Origin: Acidobacteriota bacterium
GTDB taxonomy: Bacteria > Acidobacteriota > Terriglobia > UBA7540
Length of the DNA stretch: 16,762 bases
Direction of reading: 5' to 3'
Assembly (NCBI GenBank): GCA_003224635.1
Contig: QHZK01000140.1
Coordinates: forward strand, 1-16,762
A program made the translations under genes and the position numbers. Positions 1 through 7,045 of the stretch are shown in pieces (the first letter of the stretch is position 1; every line of letters begins with the position of its first letter). The notes beneath the pieces are model-generated. The model ran no database searches. It was not told the origin of the DNA and saw only the letters and a list, made by a program, of their open reading frames with translations.

Positions 1-702
1 GAGCGGGGCATCGCGGCTCGCAAGGACGTGGAAGACGCCCGCACGCAGTTGAGCGTGAACCAGGCGGCGCTCCGGCAGGCGGAAGCCGCGCTCGCCCTCG
101 CCAGGCTGCAACTGGCGCGCACCGAGGTCCGCTCGCCGCTCGCCGGGACCGTCGTCAAGCGGTTTGCCAGCGTCGGCGAGCAGGTGGACGGCACGGCGGC
201 GGCTCCACTCTTCGAGATCGCGAACCTCGAAGAAGTCGAGCTCTTTGGAAACGTGCCCGCCGTCTATCTGGGCAAGATCCGAGTGGGCGCGAGGCTGCCC
301 GTCATTACGGACGCCTTCCCCGGGAAGACGTTCGCGGGTAAGGTCGTGGCGATTTCGCCCGCCGTCGATCCCTCGACCAACGTGGGGACGGTGCGAATCC
401 GCATGAGCAATTCCCGGCGCCTGCTTCGCCTGGGCATGTTTCTCTCCGCCCAGTTGCCTCTTGAGACTCGCGCGAAGGCGCTCGTGGTGCCCGCTCAGGC
501 CGTCTACCGGGACGAGCAGGGAAACCCCGAAGTCTATCGCGTCGAGGGAGACGACGCCTCGGCGGTTCCGGTCAAGTTGGGTATCGAGACGAAGAGTCAG
601 GTGGAGCTGCTTTCCGGCGTCCAGGCAGGCGACACGGTGATCCTGACCGGCGGGTACGGCCTGAAAGACCATGCCAAGGTCAAGGTAAGGGAAGGCAGTT
701 AA
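1..702 (+). CDS. RND efflux membrane fusion protein (HlyD/AcrA/CzcB family), 5'-truncated by the window edge
   Basis: Periplasmic adaptor that links an inner-membrane RND pump to an outer-membrane channel. The frame is open from base 1 (reads ERGIAARKDVEDAR), so the GTG at 28 is only an internal codon and the real start lies outside the window. Visible parts in order: the second arm of the alpha-helical hairpin (residues 1-40), the lipoyl-like half motif (LARTEVRSPLAGTVVKR, followed by VGEQV), a beta-barrel domain (about 75-150, with SPAVDPSTNVGTVRIR, typical of the family) and the membrane-proximal domain with LVVPAQAVYRDEQG and a terminal beta strand. It is followed 106 bp downstream on the same strand by its likely partner RND transporter. 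The substrate cannot be told from this fragment, and no TolC-like channel gene is in the window. Confidence 0.93.
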   Translation, partial: ERGIAARKDVEDARTQLSVNQAALRQAEAALALARLQLARTEVRSPLAGTVVKRFASVGEQVDGTAAAPLFEIANLEEVELFGNVPAVYLGKIRVGARLPVITDAFPGKTFAGKVVAISPAVDPSTNVGTVRIRMSNSRRLLRLGMFLSAQLPLETRAKALVVPAQAVYRDEQGNPEVYRVEGDDASAVPVKLGIETKSQVELLSGVQAGDTVILTGGYGLKDHAKVKVREGS

Positions 703-705
703 AAG

Positions 706-797
706 CCAGTAGGTAGTAGGCGGTAGGTAGTAGGTAGGGGAAAACGTGCCTCCGCTCTTCCCTACCTACCACCTACTCCCTACTGCTTACTGACTGG
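706..797 (+). repeat. Heptamer-unit inverted repeat between the fusion-protein and RND pump genes
   Basis: Left arm 706-739 is built from 7-nt units such as AGTAGGT, and right arm 760-797 from units such as TACTGCT and TACTCCC. The 30 inner arm positions pair at 25 sites, and three of the five exceptions are G-U pairs if transcribed on the plus strand. The loop is about 20 nt. The element starts 3 nt after the TAA of the upstream gene and ends just before the AGGAG that precedes the next start. It could fold into a long hairpin in the operon mRNA and so affect stability or the stoichiometry of the two pump proteins. There is no T-run, so it is not a standard terminator. Confidence 0.85.
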
Positions 798-808
798 TTC
801 TAGGAGCC

Positions 809-3800
809 ATGAACGTCGTTCAATTCGTCCGGCGCAACAGCCGCGCGGTTTATCTCCTGACGGCCCTGCTGATCGCGGCGGGGCTCGTGTCGCTTTTCCG
901 GCTGCCCAGCAACATTTATCCTGAGCTCACTTTTCCGCGCATTGTGATCCTGGTGCACTCGGGCGATCTGTCGCCAGAGAACATGCTCCTGACCGTGACG
1001 CGGCCGATCGAAGAGGCCGGCAGGACGGTGCTCGGAGCGCGGCGCGTCCGCTCGAGGACCATTCGCGGCGCGGCGGAGATTTCCGTCCTGTTCAATCCGG
1101 ACGTGGACATGCAGTATGCGCTGCAACTGATGGACGCGAAGATCAGCGAAGTGCGCGGCGAGCTGCCGGCCGCGACGGACATCTCCGTCGAGCGCATCAC
1201 GCCCACCGCCTGGCCCATCCTCATGCTGCTCTTGAACGGCAACGTCCCGGGTTCGGACTTGCGGGACTATGCCTTTTACAACCTGCGTCCGCTCTTCAGC
1301 CGCGTGCCGGGGGTCTCGCAGGTGGAGGTCCAGGCGAGCGACACGCGCGAAGTTTCCGTGATTGTGGACCCGACGAAGCTGCTGGCCCACCGGCTCTCCC
1401 TGCTTGACGTCGCCGATCGCCTGCGCGCGACGAACGCCGTCACGTCAGTAGGGCGTCTCGACAAGGACTACTCCCGCTACCTCGTGCTCTCGACCGGCCA
1501 GTTCGCGAGCCTGGACGACATTCGCAATACGGTTGTCGCTGTGGAAGACCAGTCGCCCTTGTGGTTGCGCGACATCGCCGAAGTGCGCGACGGCATCGAG
1601 GACCCGCGCACGCTGGTCTACGGCAACGGACAGCCGGGGGCGCTCATCAGCATCGCGCGGCAAATCGGCGGGAACATCCTCGACGTCGCCGATCAGATCG
1701 AGGACATTCGAAACCACCTGGGCTCCGCCATCCCGCCCACGCTGCGCCTGACCGTGGTCTATGACCTGGCGGGATTCGTGCGCGAGGCAATCGCCAGCGT
1801 GCGCGACGCCATCCTGATCGGCGGCTTGCTCGCGGTCCTGATCCTGTTCCTTTTTCTGCGCGAAGGCCGCACGACGATCATCGCGGCGATAACGCTTCCC
1901 ATCACCGTCGTCAGCACGTTTTTCTTCATGAGCGTGTTTCACGGCACGCTCAACCTGATGTCGCTCGGCGGCCTGGCCATCGCCATCGGCCTGGTCATCG
2001 ACGACGCCGTGGTGGTCATCGAAAACATCTACCGCCACCTGGGGCTGGGCGAACCCGCCGCCGTGGCCGCGGAACGAGGCACTCAAGAATTGCTGGGGCC
2101 CGTGATCGGCTCGACGGCAACCACAGTCGTGGTCTTCTCGCCGCTCACCCTGCTCTCGGGCGTGGTCGGCGAATTCTTCACCGCCCTGTGCCTGACGCTC
2201 GTCGTCGCCGTGCTGCTCTCACTGCTCTTCGCGCTGACGCTGATTCCTCTGCTCTCGGAGCGCTTTCTTTCGCACGAGCTCCACCGGACCGCGTCCTCGC
2301 GCTTCATCGAGCCTGTTTATCGTGCCTACGAGAGGATGGTCCGCTGGTCGCTCCGGTGCCGGTGGCTGGTAGCCGGCTTGACGGCGATTTCTCTGGCCGG
2401 GGCCTACCTCCTCTATACGCGCCTTGAAACCGGGTTTCTTCCCGACATGGACGAAGGCGGGTTCGTGCTCGACAACTGGACGCCGCCCGGGACCTCGCTG
2501 GCCGAGACCGACCACGTTGACCACCTGCTGGAAGAGTTGGTGCGCGAGACGCCGGAAACCGGGTCGTTCCTGCGCCGCACCGGCGGAGAGATGGGACCCT
2601 TCGTGACGGAGCAGAACACGGGCGAGATCGTCGTCAAGCTGAAGCCGCGCTCCCAGCGCAAGCGAGGCCTGGAAGAGATCATGGACGACCTGCGCGAGCA
2701 GATTCAGAAGAGCGTTCCAGGCGTGCGCGTGGAGTTCGTCCGGCTCCTGCAGGACATGATTGGCGACATGGAAGGCAGCCCGGAGCCGGTGGAAGTGAAA
2801 ATCTTCGGCTCCGACACGCAGGTGCTGACGAATCTGGCGGGCGAGATCGGCCCCAAGATTCAGCAGATTCCGGGCATCACCGACTTCCGGAGCATCCAGA
2901 AAGGCAATCCTGAAATCGTGATCCATGTCGATCCCGTCGAAGCAGGGCGGCTGGGTCTGACCGTGGACCAGGTGTCGCAGCAGGTCAGCGCGGGGCTGCT
3001 CGGCATCCAAGCCACGGAGCTGCGCCAGGCTGACCGCACGGTCGGCATCCGCGCGCGCTTTCCCGATTCCTTCCGCTACAACTATGACGACGTGCGGCAG
3101 TTCCCCATCGTGACCCCGGCAAAACAGATCGTGCCGGTATCAGCCCTGACCCGGGTCGACCAGGTGCGAGGCCAGAACGAGTTGCTGCGGGAAAACCAGC
3201 GATTGATGGTGGACTTGACGGCGCGCCTCGAAGGTCGCGACCTGGGCAGCGCCATCCGCGATGTCAAACAGGTCCTCGACGGGGTCAAGTTTCCGGTGGG
3301 TACAACGTACGAGATCGGCGGGCTCTACGAAAGTCAGCAGAGTTCCTTCCGCGACTTGCTCTCCGTGCTCGCGCTCGGACTGGCCGCGGTCTTCATCGTG
3401 CTGGTCATCCAGTTCCGCGCCTTTGCTCCGGCGCTCATCATCATGTCGGCGGCGCCGCTCTCGCTCCTGGGCGTCTTCGCCATGCTCATGCTCACCGGCA
3501 CGGCGCTGAACGTCTCCTCCTTCATGGGAATTATTCTGATGGTGGGGCTGGTGGTGAAGAACGGCATCATCCTGTTTGAATACGTCCACAAGCTGTGGGA
3601 GGAGCAGGGCCTGCCGCTCGGCGAGGCCCTGGTCGAGGCCGGCAAGATCCGCGTGCGCCCCATCCTGATGACCACGCTGTGTACGCTGTTCGGACTCCTG
3701 CCGCTGGCGCTCGGGCTCGGCTCCGGCGCCGAGCTGCAAAAGCCCCTGGCGCTCGCCGTCATCGGGGGGCTTACGATTTCCACGTTCATCACGCTGCTGG

Positions 3801-3880
3801 TGATGCCGGTGTTGTATTCTCTGCTGGAACGCGGCGAACAGCCGCCACGAAACGGACTGCCGACAGACCGGACGACCTGA
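809..3880 (+). CDS. RND family efflux transporter, inner-membrane permease subunit (AcrB/MexB-like)
   Basis: Proton-driven export pump of the resistance-nodulation-division superfamily, 1023 aa, the usual full length. Order: TM1 (about 13-30), first periplasmic porter/docking region, TM2-6 (about 334-485), TM7 (about 517-538), second periplasmic region, TM8-12 (about 850-1010). The proton-relay residues are present: adjacent Asp398-Asp399 in TM4 (LVIDDAVVVIEN) and Lys917 in TM10 (GLVVKNGIILFEY). The TM4 pair DD, rather than the GAMVDAA-type motif of CusA/CzcA heavy-metal pumps, points away from the metal-efflux group, but the substrate remains unknown. The ATG at 809 has AGGAG at 802-806, only 2 nt away, which is unusually close; no alternative start is near. 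It presumably forms an operon with the upstream fusion protein. Confidence 0.95.
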   Translation: MNVVQFVRRNSRAVYLLTALLIAAGLVSLFRLPSNIYPELTFPRIVILVHSGDLSPENMLLTVTRPIEEAGRTVLGARRVRSRTIRGAAEISVLFNPDVDMQYALQLMDAKISEVRGELPAATDISVERITPTAWPILMLLLNGNVPGSDLRDYAFYNLRPLFSRVPGVSQVEVQASDTREVSVIVDPTKLLAHRLSLLDVADRLRATNAVTSVGRLDKDYSRYLVLSTGQFASLDDIRNTVVAVEDQSPLWLRDIAEVRDGIEDPRTLVYGNGQPGALISIARQIGGNILDVADQIEDIRNHLGSAIPPTLRLTVVYDLAGFVREAIASVRDAILIGGLLAVLILFLFLREGRTTIIAAITLPITVVSTFFFMSVFHGTLNLMSLGGLAIAIGLVIDDAVVVIENIYRHLGLGEPAAVAAERGTQELLGPVIGSTATTVVVFSPLTLLSGVVGEFFTALCLTLVVAVLLSLLFALTLIPLLSERFLSHELHRTASSRFIEPVYRAYERMVRWSLRCRWLVAGLTAISLAGAYLLYTRLETGFLPDMDEGGFVLDNWTPPGTSLAETDHVDHLLEELVRETPETGSFLRRTGGEMGPFVTEQNTGEIVVKLKPRSQRKRGLEEIMDDLREQIQKSVPGVRVEFVRLLQDMIGDMEGSPEPVEVKIFGSDTQVLTNLAGEIGPKIQQIPGITDFRSIQKGNPEIVIHVDPVEAGRLGLTVDQVSQQVSAGLLGIQATELRQADRTVGIRARFPDSFRYNYDDVRQFPIVTPAKQIVPVSALTRVDQVRGQNELLRENQRLMVDLTARLEGRDLGSAIRDVKQVLDGVKFPVGTTYEIGGLYESQQSSFRDLLSVLALGLAAVFIVLVIQFRAFAPALIIMSAAPLSLLGVFAMLMLTGTALNVSSFMGIILMVGLVVKNGIILFEYVHKLWEEQGLPLGEALVEAGKIRVRPILMTTLCTLFGLLPLALGLGSGAELQKPLALAVIGGLTISTFITLLVMPVLYSLLERGEQPPRNGLPTDRTT

Positions 3881-3897
3881 GAGACCCACCGAAGAAC

Positions 3898-3912
3898 CGA
3901 GCAGCTTGCTCG
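3898..3912. other. Small perfect hairpin in the convergent gap
   Basis: CGAGCA, a 3-nt loop GCT, then TGCTCG: a 6-bp stem in the 45-bp gap between the RND pump gene and the convergent gene at 3926-4300. No T-run follows on either strand, so it is at best a weak bidirectional 3'-end structure. Confidence 0.25.
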
Positions 3913-3925
3913 CGGACAGGCTCGT

Positions 3926-4300
3926 TCAATGTTTTCGCCAGTATTGGAAAAGTCCGTCGATTTCGGCGAGCCAAGTACTATCGTCGTCGGACTTGTAGCG
4001 GCCAAGCCGCCGTTCTAATTCAAAAAAACCGTGGCTTGGCCCGTTAGCACCTTCGCCGCTCTTGATCACTACGATGGCTGACAATGCACACCGGCCTGCC
4101 TTGATTTCTTCCTCTGAAATGTACCCCAGCAGCCACCAGAGACGTTGGTCGTGCGGGCCGTGATAACTACCGAACTTTTGAGCAACGTTATAGGAGTCGT
4201 CGTAATGGGTGATCTGTCCACGTCTTGCGCAGTCGCGCAGGTATGTGGTGAGAGCGCCGACCTCTGGGTCGCTGTAAGTGAAAGAGCCGTAGCTCACCAT
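3926..4300 (-). CDS. Conserved hypothetical small protein, 124 aa
   Basis: I do not recognise a named family. The protein is soluble, rich in aromatics and charged residues, with no signal peptide or membrane segment. The central part (DQRLWWLLGYISEEEIKAGR, then LSAIVVIKSGEGANGPSHGFFELERRLGR) resembles a pattern I associate with uncharacterised proteins scattered in bacteria, in which a 'L(S/A)AVVV...GxGFF.LA..LG' stretch recurs; this is from memory, not a search. Start: the ATG at 4300 has a strong GGAGG 6 nt upstream, better than the TTG one codon earlier at 4303. GC content near 50% is lower than in neighbouring genes, suggesting an accessory or transferred gene. It converges on the RND pump gene, 45 bp away, and stands alone. 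Confidence 0.72.
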   Translation of the reverse strand: MVSYGSFTYSDPEVGALTTYLRDCARRGQITHYDDSYNVAQKFGSYHGPHDQRLWWLLGYISEEEIKAGRCALSAIVVIKSGEGANGPSHGFFELERRLGRYKSDDDSTWLAEIDGLFQYWRKH

Positions 4301-4352
4301 CAATCCCCTCCGTCATCTACTTCATAATTGCAAAATACAGTGACGACGTTTT

Positions 4353-4407
4353 CTGTAGCGGCGGTCTGCGACCGCCGTTTTTCGGCGCTCATAGAGCGCC
4401 GCTACAG
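4353..4407. repeat. Double-hairpin palindromic element, copy A
   Basis: Perfect 11-bp terminal inverted repeats (CTGTAGCGGCG at 4353-4363 and its complement at 4397-4407) enclose two perfect 8-bp hairpins with triloops. The first is CGGCGGTC-TGC-GACCGCCG (4359-4377) and the second CGGCGCTC-ATA-GAGCGCCG (4383-4401). The terminal CTGTAG/CTACAG pairs close a three-way junction. It lies upstream of the gene at 3926-4300 and downstream of the radical SAM gene. The style is that of REP/MITE-like dispersed repeats. An inverted, diverged copy lies at 6847-6912. Confidence 0.85.
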
Positions 4408-4467
4408 CGAATGAGCATCACTATCTTTCGCAATTCTCAATAATCGAATTATTTAACGATGCTTTCG

Positions 4468-5949
4468 TTACGTCTCGCTCCCGCCGGCCCACGTGAGCTC
4501 GAAGAAGTGGTGACCCATGATGGCCAGGGTGATGGCTTTGTCGAGGTGCTGGCGATGACGCCGCGCGGCCTGGGCGATGAACTTCCAATATTCCTTCTTA
4601 TAGTCGCTGCGCAATCCCTGACGCCAGAGCGAGCGCGCCACGGCCATCCAGTCCGAGAAGACGATCGGGGCCCGCGCCGACGAGCCGAGTTGCGCGAGGA
4701 ACGCCTGGGCGCGCTCGAAGTATTCGCGCGGGCTGTAGATGGTCTCGAGAATTCGGCGGTAGCCCTGGATCAATTCCTGCGGGTCCATGGTGGGAATGAA
4801 GTTGAGGTCGAGAAGGGTGTTGCTGCCCAGGCTCTCCTTCAGCAGGCGGCCTTCGCCCTTCAGCCGCCGCCACAACTGCGTGTTGGGCAGGGCGCTCAAG
4901 AGGCCGACCATGGAGAGCGGAATCGCCGCCTCGCGGATGAACCGGATCTGGCGCTCGAAGACGTCGGGCGGGTCGTTGTCAAAGCCGACGATGAACCCGG
5001 CCATCACTTCGATCCCGTGGGACTGGATGAGCCTCACGCTCTCGAGCAGGTCTCTGCGCAGGTTCTGGAATTTTGTCGTCTCCTTCAGGCTCTCTTCGAC
5101 GGGCGTCTCAATCCCGAGAAAGACCCTCGTAAAGTGGGCCTCGCGCATCAGCCGCAGTAATTCCTCATCCTCGGCCAAGTTCACGGAGGCTTCTGTGAAG
5201 AGCGAGAATGGGAACTTGTGGTCGCGCATCCACTCGACCAGGCGCGGCAGCAGGACCCTCACGTTCTTCTTGTTGCCGATGAAGTTGTCGTCAACCAGGA
5301 ACACAGGGCCGCGCCAGCCCAGTTGATACACCCGGTCGAGCTCCGCCGCGATCTGTTCCGGCGTCTTGGTGCGAGGACGGCGGCCGTAGATTTCGATGAT
5401 GTCGCAGAACTCGCAGGTGAAGGGACACCCGCGTGAGTATTGCACGGCCATGGCGCTGTAGTTCCCGAGCTTCGAGAGGCGCAAATCCGGCAGCGGCACC
5501 GTCGTGAGATCGGGGAGTTGCGGCGCCTTGTAATGCGGCCGGGCCTCGCCGCGCTCGAGGTCGGCGGCCAGGCCGGCGATGAGCTCCTCGGCTTCTCCCT
5601 CGACCACGTGGTCCGCTTCAGCAATGGCCGGGTCCGCAGCGCTCGCAATCGGGCCGCCGACCACCGTGCGCCGCCCGCGCTGCTTCGACCGCGCAATCGC
5701 CTGCTTCATCGACGGGCCTTGGACCATCATGCCGCTGAAGAAGACCACCTCGGCCCAGTCGAGGTCGGAATCCTTGAGCCGCCGCACGTTCATGTCCACG
5801 AGCCGCTTCTGCCAGCGCGCGGGGAGCATCGCCGCGACCGTCAACAGCCCCAGCGGCGGGTAAGCGGACCGCTTTCCCTGGAAGGGCAAGGCGTGCTTGA
5901 AACTCCAGAAAGTGTCCGGGAATTCGGGATAGACCAGTAGAACGTTCAT
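4468..5949 (-). CDS. B12-binding domain radical SAM protein with DUF4070-type C-terminus
   Basis: Predicted cobalamin-dependent radical SAM enzyme, 493 aa. Residues 1-140 look like a B12-binding Rossmann domain (MNVLLVYPEFPDTFWSFKHA, PPLGLLTVAAMLP, VVGGP). The radical SAM core follows, with the 4Fe-4S motif C175-PFT-C179-EF-C182 inside YSRGCPFTCEFC, then DDNFIGN and TEASVNLA beta strands. The last 130 residues (VGFDNDPPDVFERQIRFI, VGLLSALPNTQLWRRL, IYSPREYFERA) match the DUF4070 family as I know it. The reaction is unknown; relatives include methyltransferases and cyclases such as BchE. Start: the ATG at 5949 begins the family-typical MNVLLVYP and has AAGGAG 9 nt upstream. The ATG at 6021 would add 24 unlike residues and lies at the predicted transcription start. 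The last third reads through cleanly to TAA at 4468. Confidence 0.92.
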   Translation of the reverse strand: MNVLLVYPEFPDTFWSFKHALPFQGKRSAYPPLGLLTVAAMLPARWQKRLVDMNVRRLKDSDLDWAEVVFFSGMMVQGPSMKQAIARSKQRGRRTVVGGPIASAADPAIAEADHVVEGEAEELIAGLAADLERGEARPHYKAPQLPDLTTVPLPDLRLSKLGNYSAMAVQYSRGCPFTCEFCDIIEIYGRRPRTKTPEQIAAELDRVYQLGWRGPVFLVDDNFIGNKKNVRVLLPRLVEWMRDHKFPFSLFTEASVNLAEDEELLRLMREAHFTRVFLGIETPVEESLKETTKFQNLRRDLLESVRLIQSHGIEVMAGFIVGFDNDPPDVFERQIRFIREAAIPLSMVGLLSALPNTQLWRRLKGEGRLLKESLGSNTLLDLNFIPTMDPQELIQGYRRILETIYSPREYFERAQAFLAQLGSSARAPIVFSDWMAVARSLWRQGLRSDYKKEYWKFIAQAARRHRQHLDKAITLAIMGHHFFELTWAGGSET

Positions 5950-6029
5950 GAGGAGGCTCTCCTTCAGACGCGCCCACAGATTTGGGCCCCGAGCGAACCG
6001 GTCGGGACACCGGTTCCTCATAGCGCTAC

Positions 6030-6058
6030 AGTGTAGTTCCCCAGCGCACCTAGTCTAA
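6030..6058 (-). promoter_or_regulatory. Possible sigma70 promoter of the radical SAM gene
   Basis: On the minus strand TTAGAC (6058-6053) and TACACT (6035-6030) are 17 nt apart, matching sigma70 -35/-10 elements moderately. Transcription would begin near 6022, which argues that translation starts at 5949 rather than 6021. Prediction only. Confidence 0.35.
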
Positions 6059-6114
6059 CACCTTGCAAGCTGAGTTTTTGAAATTTAGTTAGGCGGGGCG
6101 GCCAGTCGATTCAA

Positions 6115-6789
6115 CTACTTCGGCGGGTCTTCGCGCTTGGCAAAGTCGAGTGCGGCTGAATTCATGCAGTAGCGCAGATGGGTCGGCGGCGGGCCATCGT
6201 CGAAGACGTGACCGAGGTGGGCGTCACATTTCTTGCATAACACTTCTACGCGTTTAATGCCGAGGCTCACGTCGGTCTCGGTCCTGACGTTCTGTTCGGC
6301 GATGGGCGCCCAAAAGCTCGGCCATCCCGTCCCCGATTCGAATTTGGTGTCGGAGCTGAACAGCGCATTACCGCAGCAGACGCACCGGTAGATCCCCTTC
6401 TCGTGGTTGTTCACGTATTTCCCCGTGAAAGCCCGTTCAGTCCCCTTCTTTCGGGTGACCTCGAATTGCTCCGGCGTCAGCAGCTTTTGCCATTCCGCGT
6501 CTGTCTTGACCACTTTTTCGGCCATCACGGTTCCCTTTCTCTTGCCTGAGCTCGCGAACTCCACCAGCTTGACGTAGGTCGGAGCGCTGCCATTAGCCGA
6601 GGCGCTTCCGCCGCCTCTGGAATCTGCGAGCGCGCCCCTACCGTCCCGGCCTTTTGCGTCACTCCACAACCACGCGCCGGCGAAAGCGAGCGGAGCGGCG
6701 AGGAACGTTCTGCGGTTCACGCCTTTGCTTGGGTCGCGCCGGCAGCGCGCTTGCGGTGGAATCACGAGTCGCCGTCCCTTCCAGAACAT
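6115..6789 (-). CDS. msrB: Peptide-methionine (R)-S-oxide reductase MsrB, with a twin-arginine signal
   Basis: Repairs methionine-R-sulfoxide in oxidised proteins. The MsrB domain covers about residues 92-220: zinc ligands C136/C139 (CVCC) and C185/C188 (CKKC), the GTGWPSF strand, HLGHVFDDG, and the catalytic Cys208 in RYCMNSAALDF. A Thr (154) stands where many MsrB proteins have the resolving Cys (GCGWPSF), so recycling must use another thiol or a direct reductant. The N-terminus has a Tat-like signal, NRRTFLAAPLAFAGAW (residues 25-40), predicting export of a folded enzyme, followed by a Ser/Gly/Ala-rich linker. Start is uncertain: ATG at 6789 gives a long 24-residue n-region, while GTG at 6720 would place the RR pair at residues 3-4; neither has a good ribosome binding site. 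The internal ATG at 6525 is probably not the start because residues 70-88 also resemble exported homologues. Confidence 0.93.
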   Translation of the reverse strand: MFWKGRRLVIPPQARCRRDPSKGVNRRTFLAAPLAFAGAWLWSDAKGRDGRGALADSRGGGSASANGSAPTYVKLVEFASSGKRKGTVMAEKVVKTDAEWQKLLTPEQFEVTRKKGTERAFTGKYVNNHEKGIYRCVCCGNALFSSDTKFESGTGWPSFWAPIAEQNVRTETDVSLGIKRVEVLCKKCDAHLGHVFDDGPPPTHLRYCMNSAALDFAKREDPPK

Positions 6790-6846
6790 ATTAGCGCACT
6801 ATCTGTAGATTAGATAGAGTCGAGACGCCTCTGGTTGCCAGTTTCG

Positions 6847-6912
6847 CTGTAGCGGCGCTCTATGAGCGCCGTTCGGCGGTCCTTTCACGGCAGGCTTCGA
6901 CCGCCGCTACAG
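6847..6912. repeat. Double-hairpin palindromic element, copy B, inverted relative to copy A
   Basis: CTGTAG (6847-6852) and CTACAG (6907-6912) enclose a perfect hairpin CGGCGCTC-TAT-GAGCGCCG (6853-6871), then CGGCGGTC (6874-6881) and GACCGCCG (6899-6906) separated by a 17-nt loop instead of a triloop. Hairpin order and the TAT loop are those of the reverse complement of the element at 4353-4407, so the two copies face each other around the radical SAM and msrB genes. Confidence 0.82.
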
Positions 6913-6953
6913 CGCGACAAATGGGCCACCACCGACCCCCGAGCGCAGCTACC

Positions 6954-6980
6954 TTTACGGCATCGGAACCGATATATAAT
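6954..6980 (+). promoter_or_regulatory. Probable sigma70 promoter of the P5C dehydrogenase gene
   Basis: A perfect -10 box TATAAT at 6975-6980 is preceded by TTTACG at 6954-6959 (4 of 6 matches to TTGACA, 15-nt spacing). Transcription would start near 6987, giving a leader of about 60 nt before the ATG at 7046. Confidence 0.5.
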
Positions 6981-7045
6981 CAAAGTTCGTCGACCTAGAG
7001 ACTCATCGTATCAGGCAATCACCTGGCGCACTGGAGGGCTTTCCC

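Noticed and set aside
706..797. Possible CRISPR array or intrinsic terminator
   Set aside because: Units are 7 nt without spacers, and no T-run follows the hairpin; the next gene of the operon starts 12 nt later.
5950..6021. Upstream ATG at 6021 as start of the radical SAM gene
   Set aside because: The added 24 residues do not look like the family, lack a ribosome binding site, and fall at the predicted transcription start.
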